This document shows, piece by piece, positions 40,182 to 48,740 of a DNA stretch of 64,000 bases. The notes below the pieces were generated by a model. The model was not told where the DNA came from and did not search any database. It saw only the letters and a list, made by a program, of their open reading frames with translations. The position numbers and the translations under genes were made by a program. Source of the DNA: Hymenobacter psychrophilus. Lineage in GTDB: Bacteria; Bacteroidota; Bacteroidia; Cytophagales; Hymenobacteraceae. The first letter of the stretch is position 1, and the number at the start of each line of letters is the position of its first letter. The stretch is taken from positions 140,856 to 204,855 of the forward strand of contig NZ_FNOV01000005.1 in assembly GCF_900107135.1 (NCBI RefSeq), given 5' to 3'.

Positions 40182-40901
40182 CTATTGAGGCTGTTTTTCA
40201 GCCAATTGCAGGTCTTGGCGAAACCGTTTCCGCACGCGCATTTCCAGCTGCTGCAGCAGCGGAATGGCAATTATCAGCCAGGCCAGGCCCGCCGCAATGC
40301 CGGCCAGCACATCGGTAGCGTAGTGCACCCGCAGGTACACCCGCGTCAGGCCGATGAGCACAATCAGGCCAGCAAGCGCCGCCACCACGCTGTAGCGCAG
40401 GGCCGGGTAGCGGCGCAGCCGGCTCCAGGCAAAGTAGATGAGCAGGCCGTAGAACGAGGCCGAAATCATGGCGTGCCCGCTCGGGAAGCTCAGGCCCGAC
40501 GCCGAAGTGAGCGGCAGCAGCGGGCGGGGGCGGTTGTAAATCTGTTTGAGCACCAGGTTGAGCGTGATGGAACCCAGCGCCACCACCGGCACCAGCAGCG
40601 AGTACCAGTGCCGCCGCCGCACCAGCAGCAGCCAGGCCACCAGCAGCAGGCCGGCCACCGTAATGAAGTTGCGCGAGGCCAGAAACGTAACGGCCTCCAC
40701 CCACTGCTGCTGCTCGGCGCCCAACAGCTCGCGCACCCAGCGGAAGGCCGCCGCATCGAAAGTGGCCGCGTCCTGGTCGAACACTTCCCGGCTCAGGGCC
40801 AGGAAGGCCACCACGCCGGCCGTGCCCAACAGCAGCGTGACGGCAAACTCGGTCAGGAAAAGGGTGAAGCCGGCCAGCAGCCGGCGCAAGTGCTTGGTCA
40901 T
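40182..40901 (-). CDS. PAP2-family membrane phosphatase
   Basis: 239 residues from the ATG at 40901 (MTKHLRRLLAGFTLFL). Six hydrophobic helices and full PAP2 motifs: KQIYNRPRPLLP (motif 1), LSFPSGHAM (motif 2), TRVYLRVHYATDV (motif 3). Closely parallels 39026-39700 in length, motif spelling and the preceding LLWARL-type helices, so the pair arose by duplication. Probable lipid or undecaprenyl phosphate phosphatase at the outer face of the cytoplasmic membrane. A TATGTTTA -7-like motif lies seven bases before the start on the minus strand. Confidence 0.85.
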   Translation of the reverse strand: MTKHLRRLLAGFTLFLTEFAVTLLLGTAGVVAFLALSREVFDQDAATFDAAAFRWVRELLGAEQQQWVEAVTFLASRNFITVAGLLLVAWLLLVRRRHWYSLLVPVVALGSITLNLVLKQIYNRPRPLLPLTSASGLSFPSGHAMISASFYGLLIYFAWSRLRRYPALRYSVVAALAGLIVLIGLTRVYLRVHYATDVLAGIAAGLAWLIIAIPLLQQLEMRVRKRFRQDLQLAEKQPQ

Positions 40902-40907
40902 AGTTCC

Positions 40908-40915
40908 TAAACATA
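40908..40915 (-). promoter_or_regulatory. -7-like element TATGTTTA before PAP2 gene
   Basis: Minus-strand TATGTTTA, seven of eight bases of TAnnTTTG, six bases from the ATG at 40901. Suggests a near-leaderless mRNA. Confidence 0.4.
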
Positions 40916-41003
40916 CGGCCCGGCGCGGAAAAACGGGTGCCGGGCCGTAGTTTGCCGCCGCCCGCTGCTTTTCCGCACCAAGCAAGCCGGCTCTCCCCCA
41001 CTC

Positions 41004-41687
41004 ATGCCTGTTTCCCTGCTGCCCGATTCCGGTTTCGATTACGTGGCGGCCTTCTACGACCCGCTGGCCCGGCTCGTGTACGGGCGGGCCCTGCAGCGCG
41101 CCCAGCAGGCCGCACTAGTGGCCGGACTGCCCCTGGTGGCCAGCGCGCCGCGGGTGTTGGTGGTAGGCGGCGGCTCGGGCTGGGTGCTGGGCGAAGTGCT
41201 GCGCCGCGCCCCCAAAGCGCGCATTGTGTACCTCGAAGCCTCGCCCCGCATGCTGGCGCGCAGCCGGGTTTGGCTGGCCCGGCACTGGCCCCAGGCTGCG
41301 GACCAGGTCGAGTTTCGGCTGGGCACCGAGGCGGCGCTGGCACCGGCCGAGCAGTTCGATGCGGTGGTTGCCTTTTTCCTGCTCGACCTGTTTGAGCCCG
41401 CCCGGCTGCGGCAGCTGGTGGCGCGGCTGGGCGCAGCCCGGGCTCCGGATGGCGTTTGGCTGCTGGCCGATTTCGGGCCGCCGCGGCGCTGGTGGCACCG
41501 GCTGCTGCTGCGGCTGATGTACGGCTTTTTCGGCCTGACCACCGGCATCAGCGCCCGGCAGCGGCCCCCGATTGAGGCGGAGCTGGCCCGGCTGGGCCTG
41601 CGGGCGGCGCCGGCCGGGCAGTTTTTTGGCGGGATGGTGGAGGCCAGCGTGTGGCGAGATGTTGCGGCAGAGCAGGCAGCAATTTGA
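41004..41687 (+). CDS. Class I SAM-dependent methyltransferase
   Basis: 227 residues. Motif I VLVVGGGSGWVLG, acidic motif II end in VYLEASPRML, and a motif IV-like FDAVVAFFLLDLFEP mark a class I methyltransferase that binds S-adenosylmethionine. N-terminal FDYVAAFYDPLARLVYGR is typical of the UbiE/COQ5-like or methyltransf_11/25 group. Substrate unknown. Divergent from the PAP2 gene across about 100 bases. Confidence 0.82.
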   Translation: MPVSLLPDSGFDYVAAFYDPLARLVYGRALQRAQQAALVAGLPLVASAPRVLVVGGGSGWVLGEVLRRAPKARIVYLEASPRMLARSRVWLARHWPQAADQVEFRLGTEAALAPAEQFDAVVAFFLLDLFEPARLRQLVARLGAARAPDGVWLLADFGPPRRWWHRLLLRLMYGFFGLTTGISARQRPPIEAELARLGLRAAPAGQFFGGMVEASVWRDVAAEQAAI

Positions 41688-41781
41688 GCCGGCAGAAAAA
41701 CGCCCGATTTTCCTGCCCATGCGGCGCCCTACCTGCGCAAATTGCTTAGGTTAGCGGTTCCAATTCTTACTGCTGCTTTTT

Positions 41782-43641
41782 ATGCTGATGCGCAAAACCG
41801 CTGCTCTGCTGCTGCTGAGCCTGCCGCTGGCCCTGGCCCGCCCCATGTCAACGCTAGCCCAGGCCCCGGTCCAATACAACGTGGCCTTCCCCAACGCCGT
41901 CCACCACGAAGCCCGCGTGACGGCCACGTTTCGGGAGTTGCCCGCCGGGCCGCTGCAGGTGCGCATGGCCCGCTCGTCGCCCGGCCGCTACGCCCTCCAC
42001 GAATTCGCCAAAAACGTGTACGACGTGGCCGCCACCGACTCGCGGGGCCGCGCCCTCACCATCACCCGGCCCGACCCCTCGGGCTGGGCCGTAACCGGCC
42101 ACGACGGCACCGTAACCTTCACCTACACCCTATTCGGCGACCGGACCGATGGCACCTACGCCGGCATTGATGCCCGCCACGCCCACCTGAATATTCCGGC
42201 CACGCTGGCCTATGCTGAAGGGCTGGAGCAGCGGCCGGCGCAGGTGCAGTTCGCGGGCCTGCCCGCCGCCTGGACCGTGGCCACCCAGCTGCAGCCCGAC
42301 GCGGCCGGCACCACGTACTCGGCCCCCAACCTGCAGTACCTCATGGATTCGCCTACTTCGCTGGGTGAGCAGCAGGTGCGCACCTGGCAGGAAGGCGGCC
42401 GCACCATTGAGCTGAAAGTGCTGCACGAGGGCACGCCCGCCGAGCTGGACGCCTACGCGGCCCAGACGCAGAAAATCGTGCGCGAGGCGGCCGCGGTGTT
42501 TGGCGGGATGCCGGCCTTCGACTTCGGCCGCTACACCTTCGTTGCCAACTACCTGCCCCAAACCAGCTCCGACGGCATGGAGCACCGCAACTCCACCTCC
42601 CTCACCAGCCGCCGCCCCCTGCGCGGCCCCGGCGCCATCGACAACCTGGGCACGGTGGCGCACGAGTTTTTCCATGCCTGGAACGTGGAGCGGCTGCGGC
42701 CCCAGGATCTGGAGCCGTTCAATTTCAGCCAGGCCAACATAAGCAGTAACCTGTGGTTTGCCGAGGGCTTCACGCAGTACTACGGCGAACTGGTGCTGCG
42801 CCGCGCCGGCATCTACCCCACCGATACCGAATACTGCCAGGAGGCACTTACGGGCCTGGTAAACGCCATGATGCTGTCGCCGGGTGCGGCCCGTTTCTCG
42901 CCGGTGCAGATGAGCCAGCAGGCCCCGTTCGTGGATGCCGCGGCCGCCATCGACCCCAACAACCGCACAAATACCTACCTGAGCTACTACTACATCGGGG
43001 CAGCCAATGCGCTGGCCCTCGACCTGGAGCTGCGCGCCCGCTTCAAAACCGACCTCGACACCTACATGCGCGCCCTGTGGCAGCAGTTTGGCAGCCAGCA
43101 GCAGAACTACGCCCCCGCCCGCCCCTACACCACGCCCGATTTGCAGCGCGTGCTGGGCGAAGTGGCCCGCGACACGGCGTTTGCCGGGCAGTTTTTCCGC
43201 CAGCACATCTACGGCCACCAGCAGCCCGACTACCCCGCCCTGCTGGCCCCGGCGGGCTTGCTGGTGCGCCCGGCCCGGCCCAACAAGGCCAGCCTGGCCA
43301 CCCGCCTGAGCTTCAACGCCGCCGACAGCACCGCCACGCTGGGCACCACCACTAGTGGCTCGCCGCTGTACGTGGCCGGCCTCGACCGCGAAGACGTGGT
43401 GTTGCGCTTCGACGGCCAGCGCCTGGTGGGGTCCAAGGCGTTCGAGGAGCTGCTGAGCACCCACCGGCCCGGCGATGTGGTGCAGCTGGAGGTGCGCACC
43501 CGCACCGGCTTGCAGACCGTGCCCGTAACGCTCACCGAAGAACCTGCCCTGGAGGTAGTGACCTACGAAGCTGCCGGCCGCCCCATCAGCAAGGCCCAGA
43601 AGAAGTTCCGCGCCGCCTGGCTCAGCAGCAAGGTGCGGTAG
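41782..43641 (+). CDS. M61-family aminopeptidase with PDZ domain
   Basis: 619-residue exported metallopeptidase of the glycyl aminopeptidase (M61) family. Signal peptide about residues 1-27 (MLMRKTAALLLLSLPLALA). N-terminal M61 beta domain (VQYNVAFPNAVHHEARVTATF, here residues 31-51), catalytic domain with HEFFHAWNVERLRP (HEXXH at about H294) and the third ligand Glu in WFAEGFTQYYGEL, then a C-terminal PDZ domain (SPLYVAGLDREDVVLRFDG). Acts in the periplasm or outer envelope on peptides with N-terminal Gly or Ala in characterised relatives. Length is typical. Confidence 0.9.
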   Translation: MLMRKTAALLLLSLPLALARPMSTLAQAPVQYNVAFPNAVHHEARVTATFRELPAGPLQVRMARSSPGRYALHEFAKNVYDVAATDSRGRALTITRPDPSGWAVTGHDGTVTFTYTLFGDRTDGTYAGIDARHAHLNIPATLAYAEGLEQRPAQVQFAGLPAAWTVATQLQPDAAGTTYSAPNLQYLMDSPTSLGEQQVRTWQEGGRTIELKVLHEGTPAELDAYAAQTQKIVREAAAVFGGMPAFDFGRYTFVANYLPQTSSDGMEHRNSTSLTSRRPLRGPGAIDNLGTVAHEFFHAWNVERLRPQDLEPFNFSQANISSNLWFAEGFTQYYGELVLRRAGIYPTDTEYCQEALTGLVNAMMLSPGAARFSPVQMSQQAPFVDAAAAIDPNNRTNTYLSYYYIGAANALALDLELRARFKTDLDTYMRALWQQFGSQQQNYAPARPYTTPDLQRVLGEVARDTAFAGQFFRQHIYGHQQPDYPALLAPAGLLVRPARPNKASLATRLSFNAADSTATLGTTTSGSPLYVAGLDREDVVLRFDGQRLVGSKAFEELLSTHRPGDVVQLEVRTRTGLQTVPVTLTEEPALEVVTYEAAGRPISKAQKKFRAAWLSSKVR

Positions 43642-43688
43642 CTTCGGCGCCTGATCTTTCAACAGGAGAGCTGCTTAAGAAAGCCACA

Positions 43689-43786
43689 AGACCGTCATGC
43701 TGAGCGCAGCCGAAGCGTCTCTACCGCAACAGTAATCATATACTATGGCGGTAGAGATGCTTCGGCTGCGCTCAGCATGACGGTCT
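43689..43786. repeat. Long palindrome, GTCATGCTGAGCG family
   Basis: Thirty-nine-base arms (43689-43727 and 43748-43786) are complementary with one wobble and flank a 20-base AT-rich loop. Core GTCATGCTGAGCGCAGCCGAAGC is one or two bases from the copies at 38.9 and 62.2 kb. It lies between convergent genes; no T-run. Confidence 0.9.
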
Positions 43787-43836
43787 GACTATTATTGGCA
43801 ACTCGCTAAACAGCTTCAATGGCAGGAAACGCTGTG

Positions 43837-44499
43837 CTAAAGCAACTCCCGATAGAAATACCAGCCTAGCAGCGCAACCAGGCAGATGCCGCTCAGCACC
43901 ATAATCCGCAGGCCGTGGGCTCGGTCGGGGGGCTGGAAGGCGGGTACCCGCCGGCCGTCGGGCAGCTGGCGACTGTGCGAGTACAGGTGCCAGCCGATCA
44001 GCAGGCCGAAAAACCCGCCCAGCAGCGCCAGGACGTAGCCGGCCAGCACTCCGCGGGTCTGGCGGGGTTCGGGGCGGGCCAGGTCGTTGAGGCGCTGCTG
44101 GCGTAGTTCCTCCAGCCGGGCCGGGGGCAGGGCTTCGCCGCGCTCGGCTAGCAGCCGCCGGGCCAGGGCTACATCGAGTGCGCTCCACTCATCAGGCCGC
44201 AGCATAATGTCGTGGAGCTCGGCGCTGGAAAAGGCCAGCAGGTGATAGTCGGCGGGCAGGTCGGCCGTGAGGGCTTCGGCGGCCTGCTGCTCCAGGGCCT
44301 GGGCGCGGGCGAAGTCGGCGGGGCGCAGCAGCACCTGGAAGTAGCGGCTGGTTTCGTTGAAGGCGAACGACACGTCGAAGGCGGGCTGGGCCAGGCGGGT
44401 TTCGGCTTCGATATGGTGCGCGTAGAGTAGCTCCAGCAGCGGCTGGGCCACCGTGGCATTGGGGAAGCGCTGGTAAGGGAGAAATTCGTGGTCGGACAT
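43837..44499 (-). CDS. DUF2007-like protein with two membrane helices
   Basis: 220 residues. N-terminal 75 residues (FLPYQRFPNATVAQPLLELL, given as residues 6-25; IEAETRLAQPAFDVSFAFN, FQVLLRPADFARA) resemble the DUF2007 signal-transducing-like fold. A charged linker with LARRLLAERGEALPPARL leads to two membrane helices (about 150-170 and 195-215). Topology suggests a cytoplasmic sensor anchored to the membrane, an inference. No partner gene is adjacent. Confidence 0.6.
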   Translation of the reverse strand: MSDHEFLPYQRFPNATVAQPLLELLYAHHIEAETRLAQPAFDVSFAFNETSRYFQVLLRPADFARAQALEQQAAEALTADLPADYHLLAFSSAELHDIMLRPDEWSALDVALARRLLAERGEALPPARLEELRQQRLNDLARPEPRQTRGVLAGYVLALLGGFFGLLIGWHLYSHSRQLPDGRRVPAFQPPDRAHGLRIMVLSGICLVALLGWYFYRELL

Positions 44500-44641
44500 A
44501 GAAAAGAAGGCGGGTAGCTGCGTAAAGAAACGGCTTTGCGCCGATGCGCCTCCGAATCAATGCCTCATCGATGCAACCAATTGGCCAGACGCGGTCTTTA
44601 ACCAGAAGCCCAACGTGGCCTCACACTACTCCACGGTTTCG

Positions 44642-44649
44642 TATCTTTC
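44642..44649 (+). promoter_or_regulatory. -7-like element TATCTTTC before barrel-like protein gene
   Basis: TATCTTTC, one base from TATCTTTG, ends three bases before the ATG at 44653; the mRNA would be leaderless. Confidence 0.45.
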
Positions 44650-44652
44650 GCC

Positions 44653-45210
44653 ATGTCCCGATTCCTTTATCTGCTGCCCGCCGCGCTGCTGCTGGCCTTC
44701 GCCGCCCAGGCCCAGGATACTACGCCCGTTGCGCCTAAACCGGGGCTGCGGCCTTCGTACAGCCTGCAGGCGGGCACTACGTTTGCCGGTCGCTACGGCT
44801 CGGCCTCTTATCTGAGCCCCACGGTTTCACTGCCGTTAAGCAAGCGGTTTGCGGTGTTCGGGGGCCTGACATATTTGCGCACGGTGCCGGGCGCGGCCTA
44901 CGCACCGCTGGGCGAAACCGGCCGGGCCCTGCCGCTGGCGGGCACCAACCGGCTGCTCATTCAGGGCGGCGGGCAGTATGCGCTGTCGGAGCGGTTGTCG
45001 CTCACCGGCTCGGCCTGGAAAGACCTGACGCCGGCCGGGCAGCTAAGCGTGAACCCCTACGCCGGCTTCGGCGGCAACCTGGGCCAGGGCGTAAATCTGC
45101 GGGCCGATTACCACATTACCGAGAACTTCTCGGTATCGGGCGGGGTGCGGGTGAGCAGCGGGGCAACGGCCGCGCCGGGCAGCTATTACGGCTCGCCCTG
45201 GGGCTATTAG
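44653..45210 (+). CDS. Outer-membrane beta-barrel-like protein
   Basis: 185 residues. Signal peptide MSRFLYLLPAALLLAFAAQAQ, then alternating aromatic/hydrophobic strands (SYSLQAGTTFAGRYG, FAVFGGLTYLRTV, NRLLIQGGGQYALSERLSL, VNLRADYHITENFSVSGGVRV) that suggest a small eight-strand outer-membrane barrel. The C-terminus YYGSPWGY ends in an aromatic residue, as for barrels. No named family recognised. Solo gene. Confidence 0.6.
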   Translation: MSRFLYLLPAALLLAFAAQAQDTTPVAPKPGLRPSYSLQAGTTFAGRYGSASYLSPTVSLPLSKRFAVFGGLTYLRTVPGAAYAPLGETGRALPLAGTNRLLIQGGGQYALSERLSLTGSAWKDLTPAGQLSVNPYAGFGGNLGQGVNLRADYHITENFSVSGGVRVSSGATAAPGSYYGSPWGY

Positions 45211-45312
45211 GTCGATTTCGGGGGCTTGCCGGCTTCTTTTATTTTCGCGCCGCCCTGCCGGCCCGCTTAGCGGCGGTAGGGCGGCGCTTCGTTCTGTTAC
45301 GCTGCTCTCTGC

Positions 45313-46326
45313 ATGGCCACTGCCCGCTTCGTGCGCAACCCCGATTTGCCCACTATCAAGCCCAACTACCCCGGCAATAAAATGGTGGGCAACGAGTACT
45401 GCAACGGCCAGGAGCTGTACGAGCCGCAGCTGAGTACGCTGCTGAAGTGGCAGCTGAGCAAGAATCCGCAGAAAGAAGAAAAAAAGGCCGATACCTGGAC
45501 GCCGGACGTGGTGGACGGCACCGGCTTCCTGCGCAGCCAGGAAGACGGGTTGCTGTGGCTGGGCCACTCCAGCTTCGTGCTGCGGGTGGGGGGCCTCACG
45601 CTGATAACCGACCCGCTGCTGTTCTCGTCGGTGGGCCTGCGCCGCCGCCACGCCCTGCCCTGCCGCCCCGAAGACCTAGTGGGCATCGACCTGCTGCTGC
45701 TCAGCCACGGCCACCGCGACCACCTCGACGAGCAGTCCATTAAGCTGCTGGCCCGCCAGAACCCGCAGCTGCGCGCCTTTGGGCCGCTGGGGCTGCAGAA
45801 GCTGCTGCGCGGCATGGCGCCCAAGCTGCCGGTGCAGGAGGCCGGCTGGTGGCAGCAGTTCGACCTGGGCCCCGAGGCGCCCTTCGAGTTGTTCAAGCTG
45901 CCCGCTTCGCACTGGTACCGGCGCGGCCTGCTCGATGTGAACGAGGTGCTCTGGGGCTCGTTGCTGCTGCGCCTGCCCGACGGCCGCACCCTGTACTTTG
46001 CCGGCGACACCAACATGAACGACCATTTCGAGGAGATTGAGCGGCAGTTCGGCCCCCTCGATGTCGTGCTCATGCCCATCGGGGCCTACAAGCCGGCCTA
46101 CATGATGTCGGGCAGCCATACCAACCCCCACGAATCGGCCAAGGCCGCCAACCAGCTGCGCGCCGGCCACCTGGTGCCCATGCACCACGGCACCTTCGAC
46201 CTCAGCGACGAGCCCGCCTCCGAGCCCCAGCGCCTCATCCAGGGAATTGCCGCCTCCGGCATGCTCCGCGCCGAGCTGCACGTCCCCGCCGTGGGCGAAG
46301 TGCTCCGCTGGCAGGATTGGGTTTAA
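45313..46326 (+). CDS. MBL-fold metallohydrolase, NAPE-PLD/UlaG-like
   Basis: 337 residues, cytoplasmic. Metallo-beta-lactamase fold with the motif SHGHRDHLDE (H132, H134, D136, H137), a late His in ASHWYRRG, Asp in YFAGDTNMND and His in VPMHHGTFDL. The DLLFWLGHSSFVLRVGG-type start (about 80-94) and YFAGDTN are typical of the L-ascorbate-6-phosphate lactonase/NAPE-PLD-like branch. Substrate is not known. The stop codon leads into AGCTNNN heptamers. Confidence 0.88.
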   Translation: MATARFVRNPDLPTIKPNYPGNKMVGNEYCNGQELYEPQLSTLLKWQLSKNPQKEEKKADTWTPDVVDGTGFLRSQEDGLLWLGHSSFVLRVGGLTLITDPLLFSSVGLRRRHALPCRPEDLVGIDLLLLSHGHRDHLDEQSIKLLARQNPQLRAFGPLGLQKLLRGMAPKLPVQEAGWWQQFDLGPEAPFELFKLPASHWYRRGLLDVNEVLWGSLLLRLPDGRTLYFAGDTNMNDHFEEIERQFGPLDVVLMPIGAYKPAYMMSGSHTNPHESAKAANQLRAGHLVPMHHGTFDLSDEPASEPQRLIQGIAASGMLRAELHVPAVGEVLRWQDWV

Positions 46327-46524
46327 GGGAGCTATTAGCTGGCAGCAGCTAGCTGTTAGCTTTTCCGAGCTTTTAGCGGTTGAATATTAGCAGTTAGCTT
46401 TGCGGTTTACCTGCTGTTGGAATACAGCTGCAAATCACTTTCAACCGAAGATGAATTACCATCAGGCTGGATTGATTCGCAGTGTAAAAAGCTAACAGCT
46501 AATAGCTCTCAGCTAAAAGCTTAA
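46324..46524. repeat. AGCTNNN heptamer arrays flanking a 200-base spacer
   Basis: After the TAA of the MBL gene the sequence reads AGCTATT, AGCTGGC, AGCAGCT, AGCTGTT, AGCTTTT. At the other end, directly before the symporter ATG, the inverted set AGCTAAC, AGCTAAT, AGCTCTC, AGCTAAA occurs. The middle is non-coding. Here the two flanking genes are in tandem rather than convergent. Confidence 0.8.
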
Positions 46525-46528
46525 AAAA

Positions 46529-48010
46529 ATGTCCCCCACCCTTATTCTCAGTCTCATTGCGGGCTACTTCGTGGTCCTCATCATCATTGCCTACTTCACC
46601 TCGCGCGGGGCCACGAGCGAGTCGTTCTTCATTGCCAACCGCAACGCGCCCTGGTACATGGTGGCTTTCGCCATGATTGGCACCTCGCTGTCGGGCGTCA
46701 CGTTCATCTCGATTCCGGGCATGGTAGCCGGGCAGAGCTGGAGCTACATGGCCGTGGTGCTGGGCTACACGGTGGGTTACCTCGTGATCGGCACCGTGCT
46801 GATGCCGCTCTACTACCGGATGCGGCTGGTGAGCATCTACACCTACCTGGAGCAGCGGTTCGGGTTCTGGAGCTACAAAACGGGCGCGTTCTTCTTCCTG
46901 CTCTCGCGGGCCGTGGGCGCGGCATTCCGGGTGTTTCTGGTGGCCGGTGTGCTACAGCTGGCCGTGTTCGACGGGCTGGGCGTGCCATTTGCCGTCACGG
47001 TCACGGCCGCCATCTTCCTGATTTACCTCTACACGTTCAGTGGAGGCCTCAAAACCATCCTCTGGACCGATACTTTCCAGACCATGGCCATGCTGATTTG
47101 CGTGGCCGTGAGCATTTACCTGATGGCCGACGAGCTGAACCTGGGCTTCGCCGGCCTGGTGAAAACGGTGAAGGAAAGCGCCATGTCGCAGATTTACTTC
47201 TCCGACCCCAAGGACGATAAGTTCTTCTGGAAGCAGTTTGCCTCGGGCGCTTTCATCACCATCGTGATGACCGGCCTCGATCAGGATCTGATGCAGAAAA
47301 ACCTGAGTTGCCGCAACCTGGCCGACGCGCAGAAGAACATGTTCTGGTTCACCATTGCCATTGTGTTGGTCAACATATTTTTCCTTTCGCTCGGGGTGCT
47401 GCTCTACCAGTACGCCGCCGCCAAGGGCATTACGCTGCCCACCAACCCCGAAACCGGCGCCATCATCGGCGACAGTGTGTTTCCGATGCTGGCCACCAAC
47501 CACTTCACGCTGTTTGCGGGCATTATCTTCATCCTGGGCATCATTGCCGTTACCTATGCCTCCGCCGATTCGGCCCTGACGGCCCTCACCACTTCGTTCT
47601 GCGTGGACATGCTCGGCATCAGCCAGTACGAGGAGAAAAAGCAGAAAAGCATCCGCCAGCTCGCGCACCTCGGCTTCTCTATTGTCCTGATTGTGATTAT
47701 CCTGATTTTCCGGGCCATCAACGACCAGAGCGTGATTACGGCCGTGTTCAAAGCCGCCGGCTACACCTACGGGCCGCTGCTGGGCCTGTACTCGTTCGGC
47801 ATCTTCACCAAGCGCGGCCTGCACGACAAGCTGGTGCTACCCCTGTGCCTGCTCACGCCGCTCATCACCTGGTTTATCAACGCCAACTCCGAGCAGTGGT
47901 GGAACTACAAGTTCGGCTTCGAGATTCTCATCCTCAACGGCCTGCTCACCTTCCTGGGCCTGTGGCTGATTTCGCGCCCCCGCGACTACCAATTGAACCC
48001 CGTGGCCTAG
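46529..48010 (+). CDS. Sodium:solute symporter (SSS family)
   Basis: 493-residue secondary transporter of the SSS/SLC5 family with about 13 membrane helices. Seen: N-terminal YFTSRGATSESFFIANRN, FVAFAMIGTSLSGVTFISIPG with the GTSLSG signature, AVGAAFRVFLVAGVLQLA, IVMTGLDQDLMQKNLSC and TYASADSALTALTTSF, which place the Na+-binding sites. Substrate cannot be predicted; these proteins often carry sialic acid, amino acids, or organic ions. The start at 46529 follows the inverted heptamer array; no clear promoter core. Solo gene with a palindrome after it. Confidence 0.88.
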   Translation: MSPTLILSLIAGYFVVLIIIAYFTSRGATSESFFIANRNAPWYMVAFAMIGTSLSGVTFISIPGMVAGQSWSYMAVVLGYTVGYLVIGTVLMPLYYRMRLVSIYTYLEQRFGFWSYKTGAFFFLLSRAVGAAFRVFLVAGVLQLAVFDGLGVPFAVTVTAAIFLIYLYTFSGGLKTILWTDTFQTMAMLICVAVSIYLMADELNLGFAGLVKTVKESAMSQIYFSDPKDDKFFWKQFASGAFITIVMTGLDQDLMQKNLSCRNLADAQKNMFWFTIAIVLVNIFFLSLGVLLYQYAAAKGITLPTNPETGAIIGDSVFPMLATNHFTLFAGIIFILGIIAVTYASADSALTALTTSFCVDMLGISQYEEKKQKSIRQLAHLGFSIVLIVIILIFRAINDQSVITAVFKAAGYTYGPLLGLYSFGIFTKRGLHDKLVLPLCLLTPLITWFINANSEQWWNYKFGFEILILNGLLTFLGLWLISRPRDYQLNPVA

Positions 48011-48034
48011 GGGTTGTTATGTGGAGGAGTTAGA

Positions 48035-48092
48035 AGAACGATGTTATGCTGAGCAGGTGGCTCTATGCGCCACCTGCTCAGCATAACGTTCT
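48035..48092. repeat. Hairpin with GAACGATGTTATGCTGAGCAGG arms
   Basis: Arms of about 25 bases with a three-base insertion in one and a short loop. The core TTATGCTGAGCAGG resembles the dispersed palindrome family but with different stem sequence. It separates the symporter and the TonB-like gene. Confidence 0.75.
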
Positions 48093-48133
48093 AAATTTGC
48101 CTGTTGAACAACTGCCAAGCCATCATACCCAGC

Positions 48134-48613
48134 ATGAAACACCTTTTCTTCATTCTGCTGCTTTTACCTTTGGGCCTTGCCGAAGCTTGGGCCCAGCAGC
48201 CGGCATCGGCCAAAAAGCCCGTCGAGCTGAAGGCCGGCCGCATGCAGGCCCAGGCCAAACCCGCCGCCAACCGCCCCGACGTACCGCCCCAGTTTCCGGG
48301 CGGCGCCAAGGGCCTGAACCAGTTTTTCCAGCAGCACCTGAAGTATCCCGAAGCGGCCAGCGTCAAGCAAATCAGCGGCCACGTAGTGATGACCTTTACC
48401 ATAGAAGCCGACGGCCACCTGACCAACCCTTCGGTAGCGCAGCCCCTGAGCCCCGAGTGCGACACCGAGGCGTTACGGGTACTGGGCCAGATGCCCGCCT
48501 GGAAACCCGCCACCCGCAAGGGCCAGCCCGTACCGATTCAGGTGCGGCTGCCCGTCCCGTTCGGCGTTTCCGAGGGCCTGCAAGTCGAGCAGGGCAAACC
48601 GAAATTTGACTAA
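48134..48613 (+). CDS. Secreted TonB C-terminal-domain protein
   Basis: 159 residues from the ATG at 48134, the first with a signal peptide (MKHLFFILLLLPLGLAEAWAQ); the frame to 48104 adds ten weak residues. Residues 65-145 are a TonB_C-like beta-alpha-beta domain (FPGGAKGLNQFFQQHLKYPE, given as 54-73; GHVVMTFTIEADGHLT, LSPECDTEALRVLGQMPAWKPA). Unlike TonB it has no membrane anchor with a Pro-rich spacer, so it is a stand-alone periplasmic TonB-like module, frequent in Bacteroidota and of unknown partner. The stop opens CTAGAAG-type heptamers. Confidence 0.8.
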   Translation: MKHLFFILLLLPLGLAEAWAQQPASAKKPVELKAGRMQAQAKPAANRPDVPPQFPGGAKGLNQFFQQHLKYPEAASVKQISGHVVMTFTIEADGHLTNPSVAQPLSPECDTEALRVLGQMPAWKPATRKGQPVPIQVRLPVPFGVSEGLQVEQGKPKFD

Positions 48614-48735
48614 TGAGGAGCTAGAAGTTAGAAGCCAGGAGCCAGCATTCAGGGAGCAGAAGACCGAAGATATGGTCTTTCGGATTCCACTTTACCAAGC
48701 GCCTGTCTTCTAGCTCCTAGCTTCTAGCTTCCCAA
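48611..48735. repeat. CTAGAAG heptamer arrays before ABC transporter gene
   Basis: The TAA of the TonB-like gene is followed by GCTAGAA, GTTAGAA, GCCAGGA units. The far end, directly before the next ATG, has the inverse (TTCTAGC, TCCTAGC, TTCTAGC). The arms can pair around a 70-base centre. This is a tandem gene pair. Confidence 0.75.
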
Positions 48736-48740
48736 AACCA

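Noticed and set aside
45313..46326. Metallo-beta-lactamase resistance enzyme
   Set aside because: MBL-fold motifs match the UlaG/NAPE-PLD-like branch; no signal peptide, so not a periplasmic lactamase.
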